Assembly: GCA_041583135.1 (NCBI GenBank)
Contig: JBFHGJ010000030.1
Coordinates: 1-55,451, forward strand
Direction: 5' to 3'
Source of the DNA: JABSOG01 sp041583135
Lineage (GTDB): Bacteria; Pseudomonadota; Gammaproteobacteria; Enterobacterales; Alteromonadaceae
DNA length: 55,451 bases
A model generated the notes under the pieces. That model had not been told where the DNA came from. It was given only the letters and a program-made list of their open reading frames with translations, and did not search any database. The first letter of the stretch is position 1; each line of letters opens with the position of its first letter. The translations under genes and the position numbers were made by a program. Below, in pieces: positions 1-8,254 of this stretch.

Positions 1-57
1 ACAAAAGGAAGTGGTAGTGTCAAATGTTGCTGACAAGGCTTTCTGAAGATGCATAAA

Positions 58-88
58 AAAATCCGATGACCAGAGATCATCGGATTTT
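58..88 (-). terminator. Rho-independent terminator of rne
   Basis: A 12-bp inverted repeat (arms 58-69 and 77-88, 7-base loop) reads on the minus strand as a perfect stem followed by a T-run (complement of the A-run at 55-60). It lies about 90 bases beyond the rne stop codon and faces the right way to end that transcript. Because both flanks are A/T-rich it may also work on transcripts from the other side. I see nothing further in bases 1-57. Confidence 0.8.
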
Positions 89-176
89 GATCCTATCCAT
101 CAGAAAAGCAAGTGTTTTTTGCTTAACTGATCGGCATTAGCGCTAAGGCTCCCTTTTGCTATTTCAAAGATGGCTA

Positions 177-3100
177 TTACTCAGTCAAAGACGTTTTTGC
201 CATCTCAGCATGAGACTGAGAGCGTGCGCTACCTGCGCCGCCATATTTGCCGCTGGTCGCGATGGCTGCGCGGGTTGCATTGTCCATAATGGCAGGTGCG
301 GTGCTTTGTGCGTCATCTTCTACCGCAGCTGGTTTTGCCATTGCAGCGGAAGATTTAGACTTATAAGCCTCTCTTTGCGTTGGCTTCGCTGGCGCTTGCT
401 CCGCAGCAGGGGCTGCTGCTTCAGCTTGAGCTTCAACTACAGGTGTCGTTTCTTCAGCTTGAGCTTCAGTTGCAGGTGCTGTTTCTTCGGCTTGAGCTTC
501 AGTTGAAGGTGCTGTTTCTTCGGCTTGTGCTTCAGTTGCAGGTGCTACTTCTTCAGCTTGTGCTTCAGTGACAGGTGCTGCTTCTTCAGCTTGCGCTTCA
601 GTGGCAGGTGCTGCTTCTTCGGCTTGTGCTTCAGTGGCAGGTGCTGCTTCTTCGGCTTGTGCTTCAGTGACAAGTGCTGTTTCTTCAGCTTGTGCTTCAG
701 CTACTGGTGCTGCTTCTTCAGCTTGCGCTTCAGCTACTGGTGCCGCTTCTTCAGCTTGCGCTTCAGTTGCAGGCGCTGCTTCTTCAGCTTGCGATTCAGT
801 TGCAGGCGCTGCTTCTTCAGCTTGCGATTCAGCTACTGGTGCTGCTTCTTCGGCTTGTGCTTCGGTTGCAGGGGCTGTGTCTTCAGCTTGTGCTTCAGTG
901 ACAGGTGCTGCTTCTTCTGCTTGCGCTTCAGCTACTGGTGCTGCTACTTCGGCTTGTGCTTCGGTTGTTGGGGCATCGCTGGTTGACGCTTGCTCGTTGC
1001 CATCGTCTTGTTGCTCCGGTGAAGCACTGGCGGACTTGGCGCTGTTTCTACCACGACGTGAACGGCGACGCTTAGGTTTGTCCTCTTGCGCGCTATCATC
1101 GCCGCCTTCTGCCGCAGCAGAGATGGTTTGTGAGCCTTGGTCTTCAGCCACTGGAGCATTGTCTTGCGCTTGCGAAGCATTTGGATAACGTGCGCTGACC
1201 GCTTCATCATTTTCTTGCGTATCTTGCTCAGCGTTTTCGTTGTTGCGGCGTTGGCCCGAACCACGCAGGTGGCGAGGTGAGCGACGATTGCGACTACGGC
1301 CTTCACGTTTGTTCTGGCCTTGTTCCGCTTGCGCTTGGTTGTCATCGCCAGCGGTAACGTTGGTTTGCTCAGTGGCTGCTTGTTGCTCTTGCGGCTGCTG
1401 AGTGTCTTGCGTTTGGCTGGTCAAAGTTTCTTCTTGCGTCAACTCCTCAGGCTTGGCGGTTTTCTCAACGCGCACCTTGTTACGCATATTGCGTCGTTCA
1501 CGGCGCTGGGTGAGTTTTTCTTCTACCTTGTCTTGGGGCTTGCGCTCTTTGGCTTTGTCGTTGCGGGCCTCAACATTTTGACGAGTTTGTTTGTCATTGG
1601 TTTGGCTTTGTTCGCGATTTTGTCCGCCTTTACCGCCGCGCTGACGTTGTCTTTGACGACGGTTTTCACCTTCGCCGCGATTTTGTTCGCTGGCTGCCTT
1701 ATCGTCACGGTTTTCGCGGTTATCACGTGTTTCACGATTGTCACGATTGTTGCGGTTTGGACGTCTGCGACTGTTTTGGCGCTTTCTGCCGCGTTCTTGC
1801 TGGTTTGATTTCGGCTCGGGCTTGGCTTGTTCATCGTTACCAAAGAACGACTTGATCACGCCCAACAGTTTCGCCATTATCGAAGGTTCTTTTGCCTTTG
1901 ACGGTGGCGCTGGAGGGGCAACCGGCTCAAAACCACTTAGCACAGGACGTTCGCGCTCAACCGGTTTTTGATAGGTTTGAACTTGTGGTGGCGCTGCTTC
2001 AGGCTCGTTGACCTGTTTGTAGCTGACCTCATCACTCTGTTCGCCAGTGCGGATCCGTGTTACATTGTACTCTGGGGTGTTCATGTGCTCGTTGGGAATA
2101 ACGATCACGTGCACGCCGTGACGTTTTTCAATACGTCTGATGGCCTTACGCTTTTCATTCAGTAAGTAGGTAGCGACCGGGATCGGCACTTGAATTTGGA
2201 TCACGCCTGTATTGTCTTTGATTGAATCTTCTTCAATCAAGCGCAAGATTGACAGTGCCATAGACTCAGTACCACGCACTGTGCCCATGCCATTACAGCG
2301 CGGGCAGGTATGGGTGCTGGCGTCGCCTAATGAAGGGCGTAAACGCTGGCGCGACATCTCTAACAAACCGAAACGCGAGATCTTGCCGATTTGAATGCGG
2401 GCACGATCTGAGCGAACGGCTTCTTTTAAGCGGTTTTCAACTGCGCGCTGGTTTTTAATCGGTGACATATCGATAAAGTCGATAACCACCAGACCACCTA
2501 AATCGCGTAGTTTAAGCTGACGAGCAATTTCGTCGGCTGCTTCTAAGTTGGTGTTGAGCGCCGTTTCTTCGATATCTGAGCCTTTGGTGGCCTTTGATGA
2601 GTTGATATCGATAGAGGTCAAGGCTTCTGTCGGATCTATGACAATAGAACCGCCCGAAGGCAATCTGACTTCACGTTGAAATGCCGATTCGATCTGGCTT
2701 TCAATTTGATAGTGAGTAAACAACGGAATGTCGTTTTGATACAGTCTGATCTTGTTGACAAAATCCGGGCGTAAACGGGCGATATGGTCTTTGGCCTCCT
2801 CAAACATGGTGGCTTTATCTATCAAGATCTCACCGATGTCGCGGCGCAAGTAATCGCGTATGGCGCGGAAAATGACGTTGCTCTCTTGGTGGATCAAAAA
2901 CGGTGCAGAGCGAGACTCGGCGACCTCTTTGATGCGCTGCCAGTGTGACAACAACGAGTTCAAGTCGTATTCCAGTTCTTCAAAGGCTTTACCGACACCG
3001 GCAGTGCGCACGATAACGCCCATACCATTGGGTAGACTTAAGCGTGAAAGGCTGTCTTTGAGGTCTTGTCTTTCTTCACCTTCGATGCGGCGAGAAATAC

Positions 3101-3512
3101 CGCCGGCACGTGGATTATTCGGCATTAAGACGAGGTAAGAACCGGCAACGGAGATAAAGGTGGTGAGGGCTGCGCCTTTTTGGCCGCGTTCTTCTTTATC
3201 GATTTGGACGATGACTTCTTGGCCTTCACTGATCACATCTTTGATGCTGGGACGGCCTTTGAGTTCATAGCTTTTAGGGAAGTATTCCCGGGCGATTTCT
3301 TTTAGTGGTAAGAAACCGTGGCGGTTGCCGCCGTAATCGACAAAAGCCGCTTCCAGTGAAGGTTCTACTCGGGTGATTTTTCCTTTGTATATATTGGCTT
3401 TCTTTTGCTCATGGCCAGGACTTTCGATGTCTAAATCGTAAAGTTTTTGACCATCAACCAGTGCAACGCGCAGTTCTTCTGACTGTGTTGCATTGATCAA
3501 CATTCGTTTCAT
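177..3512 (-). CDS. rne: Ribonuclease E
   Basis: Endoribonuclease E, the scaffold of the RNA degradosome and the main enzyme for mRNA turnover and for rRNA and tRNA processing. The first ~500 residues closely follow E. coli RNase E: MKRMLINATQ start, S1 RNA-binding domain (about 37-120), 5'-sensor/RNase H-like part, the DNase I-like catalytic domain with conserved Asp in SIDINS and VVIDFIDM, and the Zn-link CPRCNG that joins subunits. Around residue 560 a short amphipathic stretch (IMAKLLGVIKSFFG) matches the membrane-binding segment A. After it comes an Arg-rich, disordered, RNA-binding region (about 580-680), an acidic Ala/Glu/Gln repeat region and a tail containing SSAAMAKP and HAEMAKT motifs, which resemble PNPase-contact motifs of other RNase E proteins (inference). 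The length of 1111 residues slightly exceeds the E. coli 1061, owing to the repeats. It has its own terminator and a structured leader, and is probably autoregulated. Confidence 0.98.
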   Translation of the reverse strand: MKRMLINATQSEELRVALVDGQKLYDLDIESPGHEQKKANIYKGKITRVEPSLEAAFVDYGGNRHGFLPLKEIAREYFPKSYELKGRPSIKDVISEGQEVIVQIDKEERGQKGAALTTFISVAGSYLVLMPNNPRAGGISRRIEGEERQDLKDSLSRLSLPNGMGVIVRTAGVGKAFEELEYDLNSLLSHWQRIKEVAESRSAPFLIHQESNVIFRAIRDYLRRDIGEILIDKATMFEEAKDHIARLRPDFVNKIRLYQNDIPLFTHYQIESQIESAFQREVRLPSGGSIVIDPTEALTSIDINSSKATKGSDIEETALNTNLEAADEIARQLKLRDLGGLVVIDFIDMSPIKNQRAVENRLKEAVRSDRARIQIGKISRFGLLEMSRQRLRPSLGDASTHTCPRCNGMGTVRGTESMALSILRLIEEDSIKDNTGVIQIQVPIPVATYLLNEKRKAIRRIEKRHGVHVIVIPNEHMNTPEYNVTRIRTGEQSDEVSYKQVNEPEAAPPQVQTYQKPVERERPVLSGFEPVAPPAPPSKAKEPSIMAKLLGVIKSFFGNDEQAKPEPKSNQQERGRKRQNSRRRPNRNNRDNRETRDNRENRDDKAASEQNRGEGENRRQRQRQRGGKGGQNREQSQTNDKQTRQNVEARNDKAKERKPQDKVEEKLTQRRERRNMRNKVRVEKTAKPEELTQEETLTSQTQDTQQPQEQQAATEQTNVTAGDDNQAQAEQGQNKREGRSRNRRSPRHLRGSGQRRNNENAEQDTQENDEAVSARYPNASQAQDNAPVAEDQGSQTISAAAEGGDDSAQEDKPKRRRSRRGRNSAKSASASPEQQDDGNEQASTSDAPTTEAQAEVAAPVAEAQAEEAAPVTEAQAEDTAPATEAQAEEAAPVAESQAEEAAPATESQAEEAAPATEAQAEEAAPVAEAQAEEAAPVAEAQAEETALVTEAQAEEAAPATEAQAEEAAPATEAQAEEAAPVTEAQAEEVAPATEAQAEETAPSTEAQAEETAPATEAQAEETTPVVEAQAEAAAPAAEQAPAKPTQREAYKSKSSAAMAKPAAVEDDAQSTAPAIMDNATRAAIATSGKYGGAGSARSQSHAEMAKTSLTE
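402..962. repeat. 33-bp tandem repeat, 17 units, inside rne
   Basis: Seventeen in-frame copies of a 33-base unit encode an 11-residue motif of the form E(A/S)QAEE(A/T)AP(A/V)(A/T). Units differ at a few positions (first unit EAQAEVAAPVA, last EAQAEAAAPAA), and some neighbours are identical, which suggests expansion by slippage or unequal exchange. Because the period is a multiple of three the reading frame survives any copy-number change. The repeats also keep several frames on the opposite strand open, which produces spurious plus-strand reading frames across this interval. Confidence 0.95.
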
Positions 3513-3600
3513 ATTGTCGTGACTCTGTTATTAGGTAGCCACATTAAGAACGTTGGTGGGACAGGCAGCATCAACTTGCCGACAAGTATTTTCACACGTC

Positions 3601-3660
3601 AGAGGCCTCGTTTGTCCGGAAGGTTCGTCCTTCAGACAGGCGCTGACGCGCTTCGGTCTA
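3601..3660 (-). promoter_or_regulatory. Structured rne 5' leader (rne5-like element)
   Basis: On the minus strand, about 90-160 bases before the rne start, lie a hairpin with arms GCGC/GCGC and a GTCA loop (3640-3651) and next to it a longer hairpin (3614-3637) with a GAAGG/CCTTC core closed by GTC/GAC and one bulged base. In E. coli the long rne 5' UTR folds into hairpins that RNase E itself recognises, giving autoregulation. Position and structure fit that role here. Homology to the E. coli element is not shown by my reading, only analogy. Confidence 0.5.
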
Positions 3661-3936
3661 TACCACCTAAAGCCTCACGACTTGATTCACCGAAGATTAG
3701 CTTGTTGTATTTTTACGCTCGTATCTGGGCCTGCCAAAACATATTTGGTCTTACGGGCAATACAAACGTCAGTCAATTCTTTGCTTGTCTACCAAACCTT
3801 AATGGGGCGACTTGGTAATTGTCATGGTACTTCTTTACCGAGGGCTTATTAAAAACGCTTTGTTAATGTAGGCAACCTATTACGTTCATTGCCGCAAACA
3901 AAGATGCATGTATTGTTAAACCGGATGTCAAAAACC

Positions 3937-3964
3937 TTGGAAAATTCGTTCGATACTGTATGAT
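3937..3964 (+). promoter_or_regulatory. Candidate sigma70 promoter for rluC
   Basis: A -35 TTGGAA (3937-3942) and a -10 TATGAT (3959-3964) are separated by 16 bases. Transcription would begin about 130 bases before rluC and read through into the HAD phosphatase gene that follows it. Confidence 0.45.
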
Positions 3965-4105
3965 CACGCATCCGATTTTGCGTCGTTTTTAAAAGTCGCT
4001 GCGGTAAAAAGCACCGTTTCCTGATATTCAGGGCATTTTAAGCGGGCGAATTATCCCACTAATTCAAGCCCTATAGCAACTTAATTATTGTTTGATTACG
4101 AAAAT

Positions 4106-5068
4106 ATGGCAATGACAGAGCAAAAAAAAACCAGTGTAGTGCTGGTCGAAGTAAAACCCGGATTTGAAGGGCAGAGAATTGACAATTTTCTGCGGGCACG
4201 ATTTAAAGGCGTGCCTAAGTCTGTGCTGTATCGCGTCATCAGAAAAGGCGAAGTGCGGGTCAACAAAAAGCGAATCAAAGCCGAATATAAGTTGGCAGTA
4301 GGTGATGTGGTCAGAATTCCTCCGATTAAGTTTGAAGAAAAGCCACAGCAATCTGTTTCCACCAGTCTTAAGGTGGTGAGCTCGTTAGAGCAGCAAATTG
4401 TCTATGAGGACGACTACCTCATCATTATTAATAAGCCTGCGGGTATGGCGGTGCATGGCGGTAGCGGGCTCAATTTCGGTCTGATTGAGGCGCTCAGAAG
4501 CTTACGCCCCAATGCCCATCACTTGGAACTGGTACATCGCCTCGACCGCGATACCTCGGGCTGTTTGTTAATCGCTAAAAAGCGCTCGGTGCTAAGGGCA
4601 TTGCATGAACAGCTCAGAGAGAAAACCATTGAGAAGAATTATTGGGCGCTGGTCGATGGCAAATGGGACGGTAAGGTTAAAAAGGTCAATGAGCCTTTGA
4701 AAAAGAATACTTTGCAATCGGGTGAGCGGATAGTGCGGGTAGACGACCGAGAGGGGAAACCGTCACAAACACTGTTTCGCGTACTTGAGCGCTTTAGCAG
4801 CTGCACCTTGGTTCAGGCATCGCCTGTCACCGGTCGTACCCACCAAATTAGGGTGCATACCCAGTGCAAAGGACATCCTATTGCCTGTGATGACAAATAT
4901 GGTGATGAGGCATTTAACCAGTTTATGCAGCAAAAAGGTTTAAAACGGATGTTCTTACATGCCTTTAGCCTCAAATTCAATCACCCCCACAGTAATCAAT
5001 CGATGTATTTTGAAGCGCCTTTGGATGACGCACTGTCAAAAACCATTCAACAATTGAGGGCAGGGTAA
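4106..5068 (+). CDS. rluC: 23S rRNA pseudouridine(955/2504/2580) synthase
   Basis: RluC converts three uridines of 23S rRNA near the peptidyl-transferase centre to pseudouridine. The protein has an N-terminal S4 RNA-binding domain (about 15-80: GQRIDNFL, RKGEVRVNKKRIKAEYKL) and a RsuA/RluA catalytic domain with HRLDRDTSG carrying the catalytic Asp and the late motif TGRTHQIRVH. Length about 320 fits the family. I chose ATG 4106; an in-frame TTG at 4088 would add six residues with no homology support, and ATG 4112 is equally possible because none has a good Shine-Dalgarno. It sits opposite rne, as in E. coli, and abuts the next gene. Confidence 0.95.
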   Translation: MAMTEQKKTSVVLVEVKPGFEGQRIDNFLRARFKGVPKSVLYRVIRKGEVRVNKKRIKAEYKLAVGDVVRIPPIKFEEKPQQSVSTSLKVVSSLEQQIVYEDDYLIIINKPAGMAVHGGSGLNFGLIEALRSLRPNAHHLELVHRLDRDTSGCLLIAKKRSVLRALHEQLREKTIEKNYWALVDGKWDGKVKKVNEPLKKNTLQSGERIVRVDDREGKPSQTLFRVLERFSSCTLVQASPVTGRTHQIRVHTQCKGHPIACDDKYGDEAFNQFMQQKGLKRMFLHAFSLKFNHPHSNQSMYFEAPLDDALSKTIQQLRAG

Positions 5069-5710
5069 ATGAAGTATCAATTGGTGATCTTCGATTGGGA
5101 CGGTACTTTGATGGACTCAACGGCGCGAATTGCTTCGGCAATACAAAAGGCAGCCAAGCTGTGCGAGGTGGACATACCCACTGTAGAGCAGGCCAAAAAC
5201 ATTATCGGCTTGAGTCTAGATAAGGCGATTTTGTCGCTTTATCCCGATGCCGATGAGACGTTGGTCGGGCAAATGGTTTTGCACTATAAAGATCAATACC
5301 GTTATCAGGATAACACCCCTTCGCCAATGTTTGACGGCGCCATGGATTTGCTACATTCGTTGAGTGCTGAGGGTTATAAGCTGGCAGTGGCTACCGGTAA
5401 AAGTAAAGCGGGGCTTAAACGGGTTTGGCAGTCGTCTAATACCGAACATTTGTTTCATACCGGTCGTGGTTCCGATGAAGCTCAATCTAAGCCTTCACCG
5501 GATATGCTACATCAAATTTTGGCCGAACTGGATGTCCCTGTGCATCATGCGGTGATGGTCGGCGACACCGAATACGATCTGCAAATGGCCGCAGAGATTG
5601 GGATGGATGCCATCGGGGTCAGCTTTGGTGCCCATGGTGTCGATAGATTACAAAAACACCAGCCTAAAGCCATCGTCGATTCACTAATCGAGTTACGCCA
5701 TCACCTTTGA
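5069..5710 (+). CDS. HAD-superfamily phosphatase (Gph-like, subfamily IA)
   Basis: A cytoplasmic phosphohydrolase of 213 residues. HAD motif I is DWDGTLMDS at residues 9-17 (nucleophile and acid/base Asp), motif II is the Thr in ATGKSKAGL, motif III a Lys around KPSPDML, and motif IV GDTEYDLQMA. A helical cap after motif I marks subfamily IA, the group of phosphoglycolate phosphatase and beta-phosphoglucomutase. The substrate cannot be told from sequence. Its start codon directly follows the rluC stop, so the two are cotranscribed, an arrangement common in gammaproteobacteria. Confidence 0.85.
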   Translation: MKYQLVIFDWDGTLMDSTARIASAIQKAAKLCEVDIPTVEQAKNIIGLSLDKAILSLYPDADETLVGQMVLHYKDQYRYQDNTPSPMFDGAMDLLHSLSAEGYKLAVATGKSKAGLKRVWQSSNTEHLFHTGRGSDEAQSKPSPDMLHQILAELDVPVHHAVMVGDTEYDLQMAAEIGMDAIGVSFGAHGVDRLQKHQPKAIVDSLIELRHHL

Positions 5711-5715
5711 TGATA

Positions 5716-6315
5716 TTAGCCTAAGATGTCGATGCCTTTTTGTTCCAGTAGGGCGATAAGCTTGATTAACGGTAAGCCGATAAGACTATTGGGGTCGTCA
5801 CCTTGCAGTTTGCTAAATAGGGCAATGCCTAGTCCTTCGCTTTTAAAGCTACCGGCACAGTTGTATGGGGTTTCGTGTCTAAGGTAGTTTTCGATTTGCT
5901 GAGGGCTTAAAGCCCTAAAATGTACTTCAAAGGGTTCAACTAGGCTTTGGCATTGTTGCTCGTGACAATCATATAAGGCTAAGCCGGTCAAAAAGGTTAC
6001 TTTATGGCCGGCAAAGCGGCTAAGTTGCTTTACTGCGTTGTCATGGGTCAGGGGCTTGCCGATAATATCGCCGTTAAACACTGCGACTTGGTCGGATCCT
6101 ATCACCAGTGCGTCGCAATGGTCTTTAGCAACGTTTTCAGCTTTTTCTCGGGCCAGCCGCTCGACCAGTTGCTGTGGCGTTTCATTTATTTTCGGGGTTT
6201 CATCGACATTTGGCGCCGAAGCGGTAAACTTAATGGCAAGCTTTTGTAATAGCTCACGACGATATGGTGAAGTCGATGCCAGTATAATAGGGCGAGTGTC
6301 GCTTTGTTTGGCCAT
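5716..6315 (-). CDS. yceF: Maf/YceF-type nucleotide pyrophosphatase
   Basis: A Maf-family nucleoside triphosphate pyrophosphatase; the YceF subgroup hydrolyses modified nucleotides such as 7-methyl-GTP, keeping them out of RNA. Visible family motifs are the N-terminal ILASTSPYRRELL, the P(N)VDE segment near residue 37 (APNVDETP), the central IGSDQVA with catalytic Asp, and GKP after it. Length 199 is usual. It runs convergent with the HAD gene (6 bases between stops) and divergent from yceD, the order also seen in E. coli around yceF-yceD-rpmF. Confidence 0.93.
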   Translation of the reverse strand: MAKQSDTRPIILASTSPYRRELLQKLAIKFTASAPNVDETPKINETPQQLVERLAREKAENVAKDHCDALVIGSDQVAVFNGDIIGKPLTHDNAVKQLSRFAGHKVTFLTGLALYDCHEQQCQSLVEPFEVHFRALSPQQIENYLRHETPYNCAGSFKSEGLGIALFSKLQGDDPNSLIGLPLIKLIALLEQKGIDILG

Positions 6316-6442
6316 TTGACAGTCCTTTTTTGATGGTTTCGGTCACAAATTTGTTTTTTATAGTGTTTTATGTTGAAAAACAACCACAAATTTGCGATTT
6401 TTCTTTGACAGTTTGGTTATGTCGGATTATGATGCGCGCCTT

Positions 6443-6979
6443 ATGCAAAAGCTTAAAATCCCAGTTACACTTGATGTAAAGAAAGCAGCAGTGCATGGCA
6501 CCCGCTATGAGGGCTATACGCCGCTGAAAACGCTTAAGCGTTTTACCGAAGGATTGACTTCGGACGAGGGTGACGTTGATGTGGTTTTGCAAACCGGTGT
6601 TGATGAACAAGGGCTGAGCTTTTTAAAAGGCGAGGTCAAATCAACGGTTAGCAGTATCTGTCAACGTTGCAATGAACAGATGAATATCGATTTGCATACT
6701 GACTTTGCCTATACCCCGGTTCGGCAAGGGTATGAAGAGGATGAAGACAATCCGCTCCCAGATTACTACGACACCATCGAGATCAACGAGTTTGGTGAAG
6801 TATCGTTAAAAGAGCTGATTGAAGATGAGTTAATACTCGCGATGCCTATCATACCTAAGCATGAGATTGACCAATGTGGCGTCTCGGAACAGGATATGAG
6901 TTTTGGTCATATTGACGAAGAGATAATTGAAGAAAAGCCAAATCCGTTCGCAGTTTTACAACAGCTGAAACGAAATTAA
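6443..6979 (+). CDS. yceD: DUF177 / YceD family protein (23S rRNA accumulation protein)
   Basis: YceD-like protein, 178 residues, in a family linked to 23S rRNA accumulation and nearly always encoded just before rpmF. The start MQKLKIPVTLD at 6443 aligns with the E. coli start; in-frame codons further upstream give an N-terminus without family similarity. Diagnostic features are CQRCNEQM (two of the conserved cysteines), the acidic middle, EINEFGEVSLKELIEDELIL and the C-terminal KPNPFAVL. A molecular mechanism is not visible in the sequence. Confidence 0.93.
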   Translation: MQKLKIPVTLDVKKAAVHGTRYEGYTPLKTLKRFTEGLTSDEGDVDVVLQTGVDEQGLSFLKGEVKSTVSSICQRCNEQMNIDLHTDFAYTPVRQGYEEDEDNPLPDYYDTIEINEFGEVSLKELIEDELILAMPIIPKHEIDQCGVSEQDMSFGHIDEEIIEEKPNPFAVLQQLKRN

Positions 6980-6997
6980 TTTTAGGAGAACCGAAAA

Positions 6998-7168
6998 ATG
7001 GCAGTACAAAAAAGCAAAAAATCCCGCGCAAGGCGTGGCATGCGTCGTTCACACGATGCGCTTAGCGGCCCAACTTTGTCAGTAGATCAAACTACTGGTG
7101 AAACTCATATCCGTCATCACGTTACAGCTGATGGCTATTACAAAGGTGTTAAGGTTATTCATAACTAA
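6998..7168 (+). CDS. rpmF: 50S ribosomal protein L32
   Basis: A 56-residue very basic protein starting MAVQKSKKSRARRGMRRSHD, the standard L32 N-terminus, and ending GYYKGVKVIHN. It is a late-assembling component of the large ribosomal subunit. A clear Shine-Dalgarno (AGGAG at 6984-6988) lies before ATG 6998, 18 bases after yceD. This form lacks the four-cysteine zinc motif of some L32 paralogues. The order yceD-rpmF-plsX-fabH couples ribosome and lipid synthesis genes, as in E. coli. Confidence 0.98.
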   Translation: MAVQKSKKSRARRGMRRSHDALSGPTLSVDQTTGETHIRHHVTADGYYKGVKVIHN

Positions 7169-7187
7169 TTAAGCACCGTCCTGCGAC

Positions 7188-8240
7188 ATGCGAAATTTAA
7201 CCATTTCGTTGGACATGATGGGGGGCGATTATGGCCCCCGGTCAACCATTCCTGCCGCTATCGAAGCGGTTACGCAATTCCCTCACCTGACGCTAGTGCT
7301 TTGTGGCAATAGCCAATATCTCCAAACCGAACTGAATAAACGCGATGCGCTAAGCCATCCTCGTTTGCGTGTGCATCATTGCGAGCAAGTGGTCAATATG
7401 GATGAACGTCCGGCATCGGCTTTACGCGCTAAAAGAGATTCTTCAATGCGGGTTGCGCTCGATTTGGTGCGTGACGGCCAAGCGGACGCTTGTGTCAGCT
7501 CGGGTAATACCGGTGCGCTTTTGGCGATGGCTCACTATGTGCTCAAAACGCTGCCCGGTATTGAACGACCTGCGCTTATCGCCACATTACCTACTCATCG
7601 CAAAAGGCCGGTTTATTTATTGGATCTTGGCGCCAACGTGACTTGCGATTCTGAAGTGTTATTTCAATTCGCGGTAATGGGCGCTGTCATGGCCGAACAG
7701 GTTGAGCAGATTAAGGACCCGAAGGTCGCACTGCTGAATATGGGCGAGGAGGAGATCAAAGGCTCTGACCAGATTAAGCATGCTGCGAAGTTGCTCGGTC
7801 AAACCGAACAAATCAATTACATCGGTTATATCGAAGGAAGTGACATTTTCTCCGGCAAGGCTGATGTCATTGTATGTGACGGCTTTGTCGGCAATGTGGC
7901 ACTTAAAACCTGCGAGGGAATTGCCAAGCTAATCATTACCAAGCTCAAAAAAGCGCTCAATCGTAATCTGTTGAGCCGAATATTGGGATTTATGCTGTTG
8001 CCTGCGTTAAAAAAGCTTTACAACCGTGTGAACCCCGACCACTATAACGGCGCAAGTTTGATAGGATTGGGCGGCATTGTGGTTAAAAGCCACGGTAATG
8101 CCTCGGCCATCGCCTTTTTAAATGCCATTAAAGAGGCCGTGCGCGAAGTTGAGCGTCAGGTGCCCGAGAAAATCAAAGACAAACTGGAGGCCGTCTTAAT
8201 CGAAGACGACGCACCAGAACATGAAAGCAAAACAGATTGA
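7188..8240 (+). CDS. plsX: Phosphate acyltransferase PlsX
   Basis: PlsX transfers acyl groups from acyl-ACP to phosphate, giving acyl-phosphate for PlsY and thus the first step of phospholipid synthesis. The 350-residue protein begins ISLDMMGGDYGP, the canonical opening, and shows SSGNTGALLA, DLGANV and GDGFVGNV-type (CDGFVGNVALK) signatures of the Rossmann-like family. It lies 19 bases after rpmF and ends just before fabH. It probably associates peripherally with the inner membrane, as known for the family. Confidence 0.97.
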   Translation: MRNLTISLDMMGGDYGPRSTIPAAIEAVTQFPHLTLVLCGNSQYLQTELNKRDALSHPRLRVHHCEQVVNMDERPASALRAKRDSSMRVALDLVRDGQADACVSSGNTGALLAMAHYVLKTLPGIERPALIATLPTHRKRPVYLLDLGANVTCDSEVLFQFAVMGAVMAEQVEQIKDPKVALLNMGEEEIKGSDQIKHAAKLLGQTEQINYIGYIEGSDIFSGKADVIVCDGFVGNVALKTCEGIAKLIITKLKKALNRNLLSRILGFMLLPALKKLYNRVNPDHYNGASLIGLGGIVVKSHGNASAIAFLNAIKEAVREVERQVPEKIKDKLEAVLIEDDAPEHESKTD

Positions 8241-8254
8241 ACCTTAGGAGTTTC

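Larger units (their letters stand above)
3513..4105. other. Divergent intergenic region between rne and rluC
   Basis: This 593-base gap holds the divergent control regions of rne (minus) and rluC (plus). The rne-proximal half is rich in inverted repeats and probably forms the rne 5' leader. The rluC-proximal half contains a sigma70-like promoter at 3937-3964. I see no credible gene: the open frames near 3519-3852 lack plausible composition and any recognisable domain. Confidence 0.6.

Noticed and set aside
402..962. Regular repeat array resembling a CRISPR
   Set aside because: Units are directly adjacent with no unique spacers, are in frame in rne and encode a protein repeat.
156..1345. Several long open frames on the plus strand and one on the minus strand in another frame across the rne C-terminal region
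   Set aside because: They are by-products of the 33-bp tandem repeat and of the biased codons of rne, encode Cys/Leu-rich or Lys/Thr-rich low-complexity peptides and have no ribosome sites.
1320..1808. Plus-strand frame coding for a hydrophobic 162-residue peptide that looks like a membrane protein
   Set aside because: It is antisense to the Arg/Lys-rich part of rne; the hydrophobic residues are the expected complement of those codons.
3519..3852. Two open frames in the rne-rluC spacer
   Set aside because: No recognisable domain, no Shine-Dalgarno, and the region has the inverted repeats of an RNA leader on the other strand.
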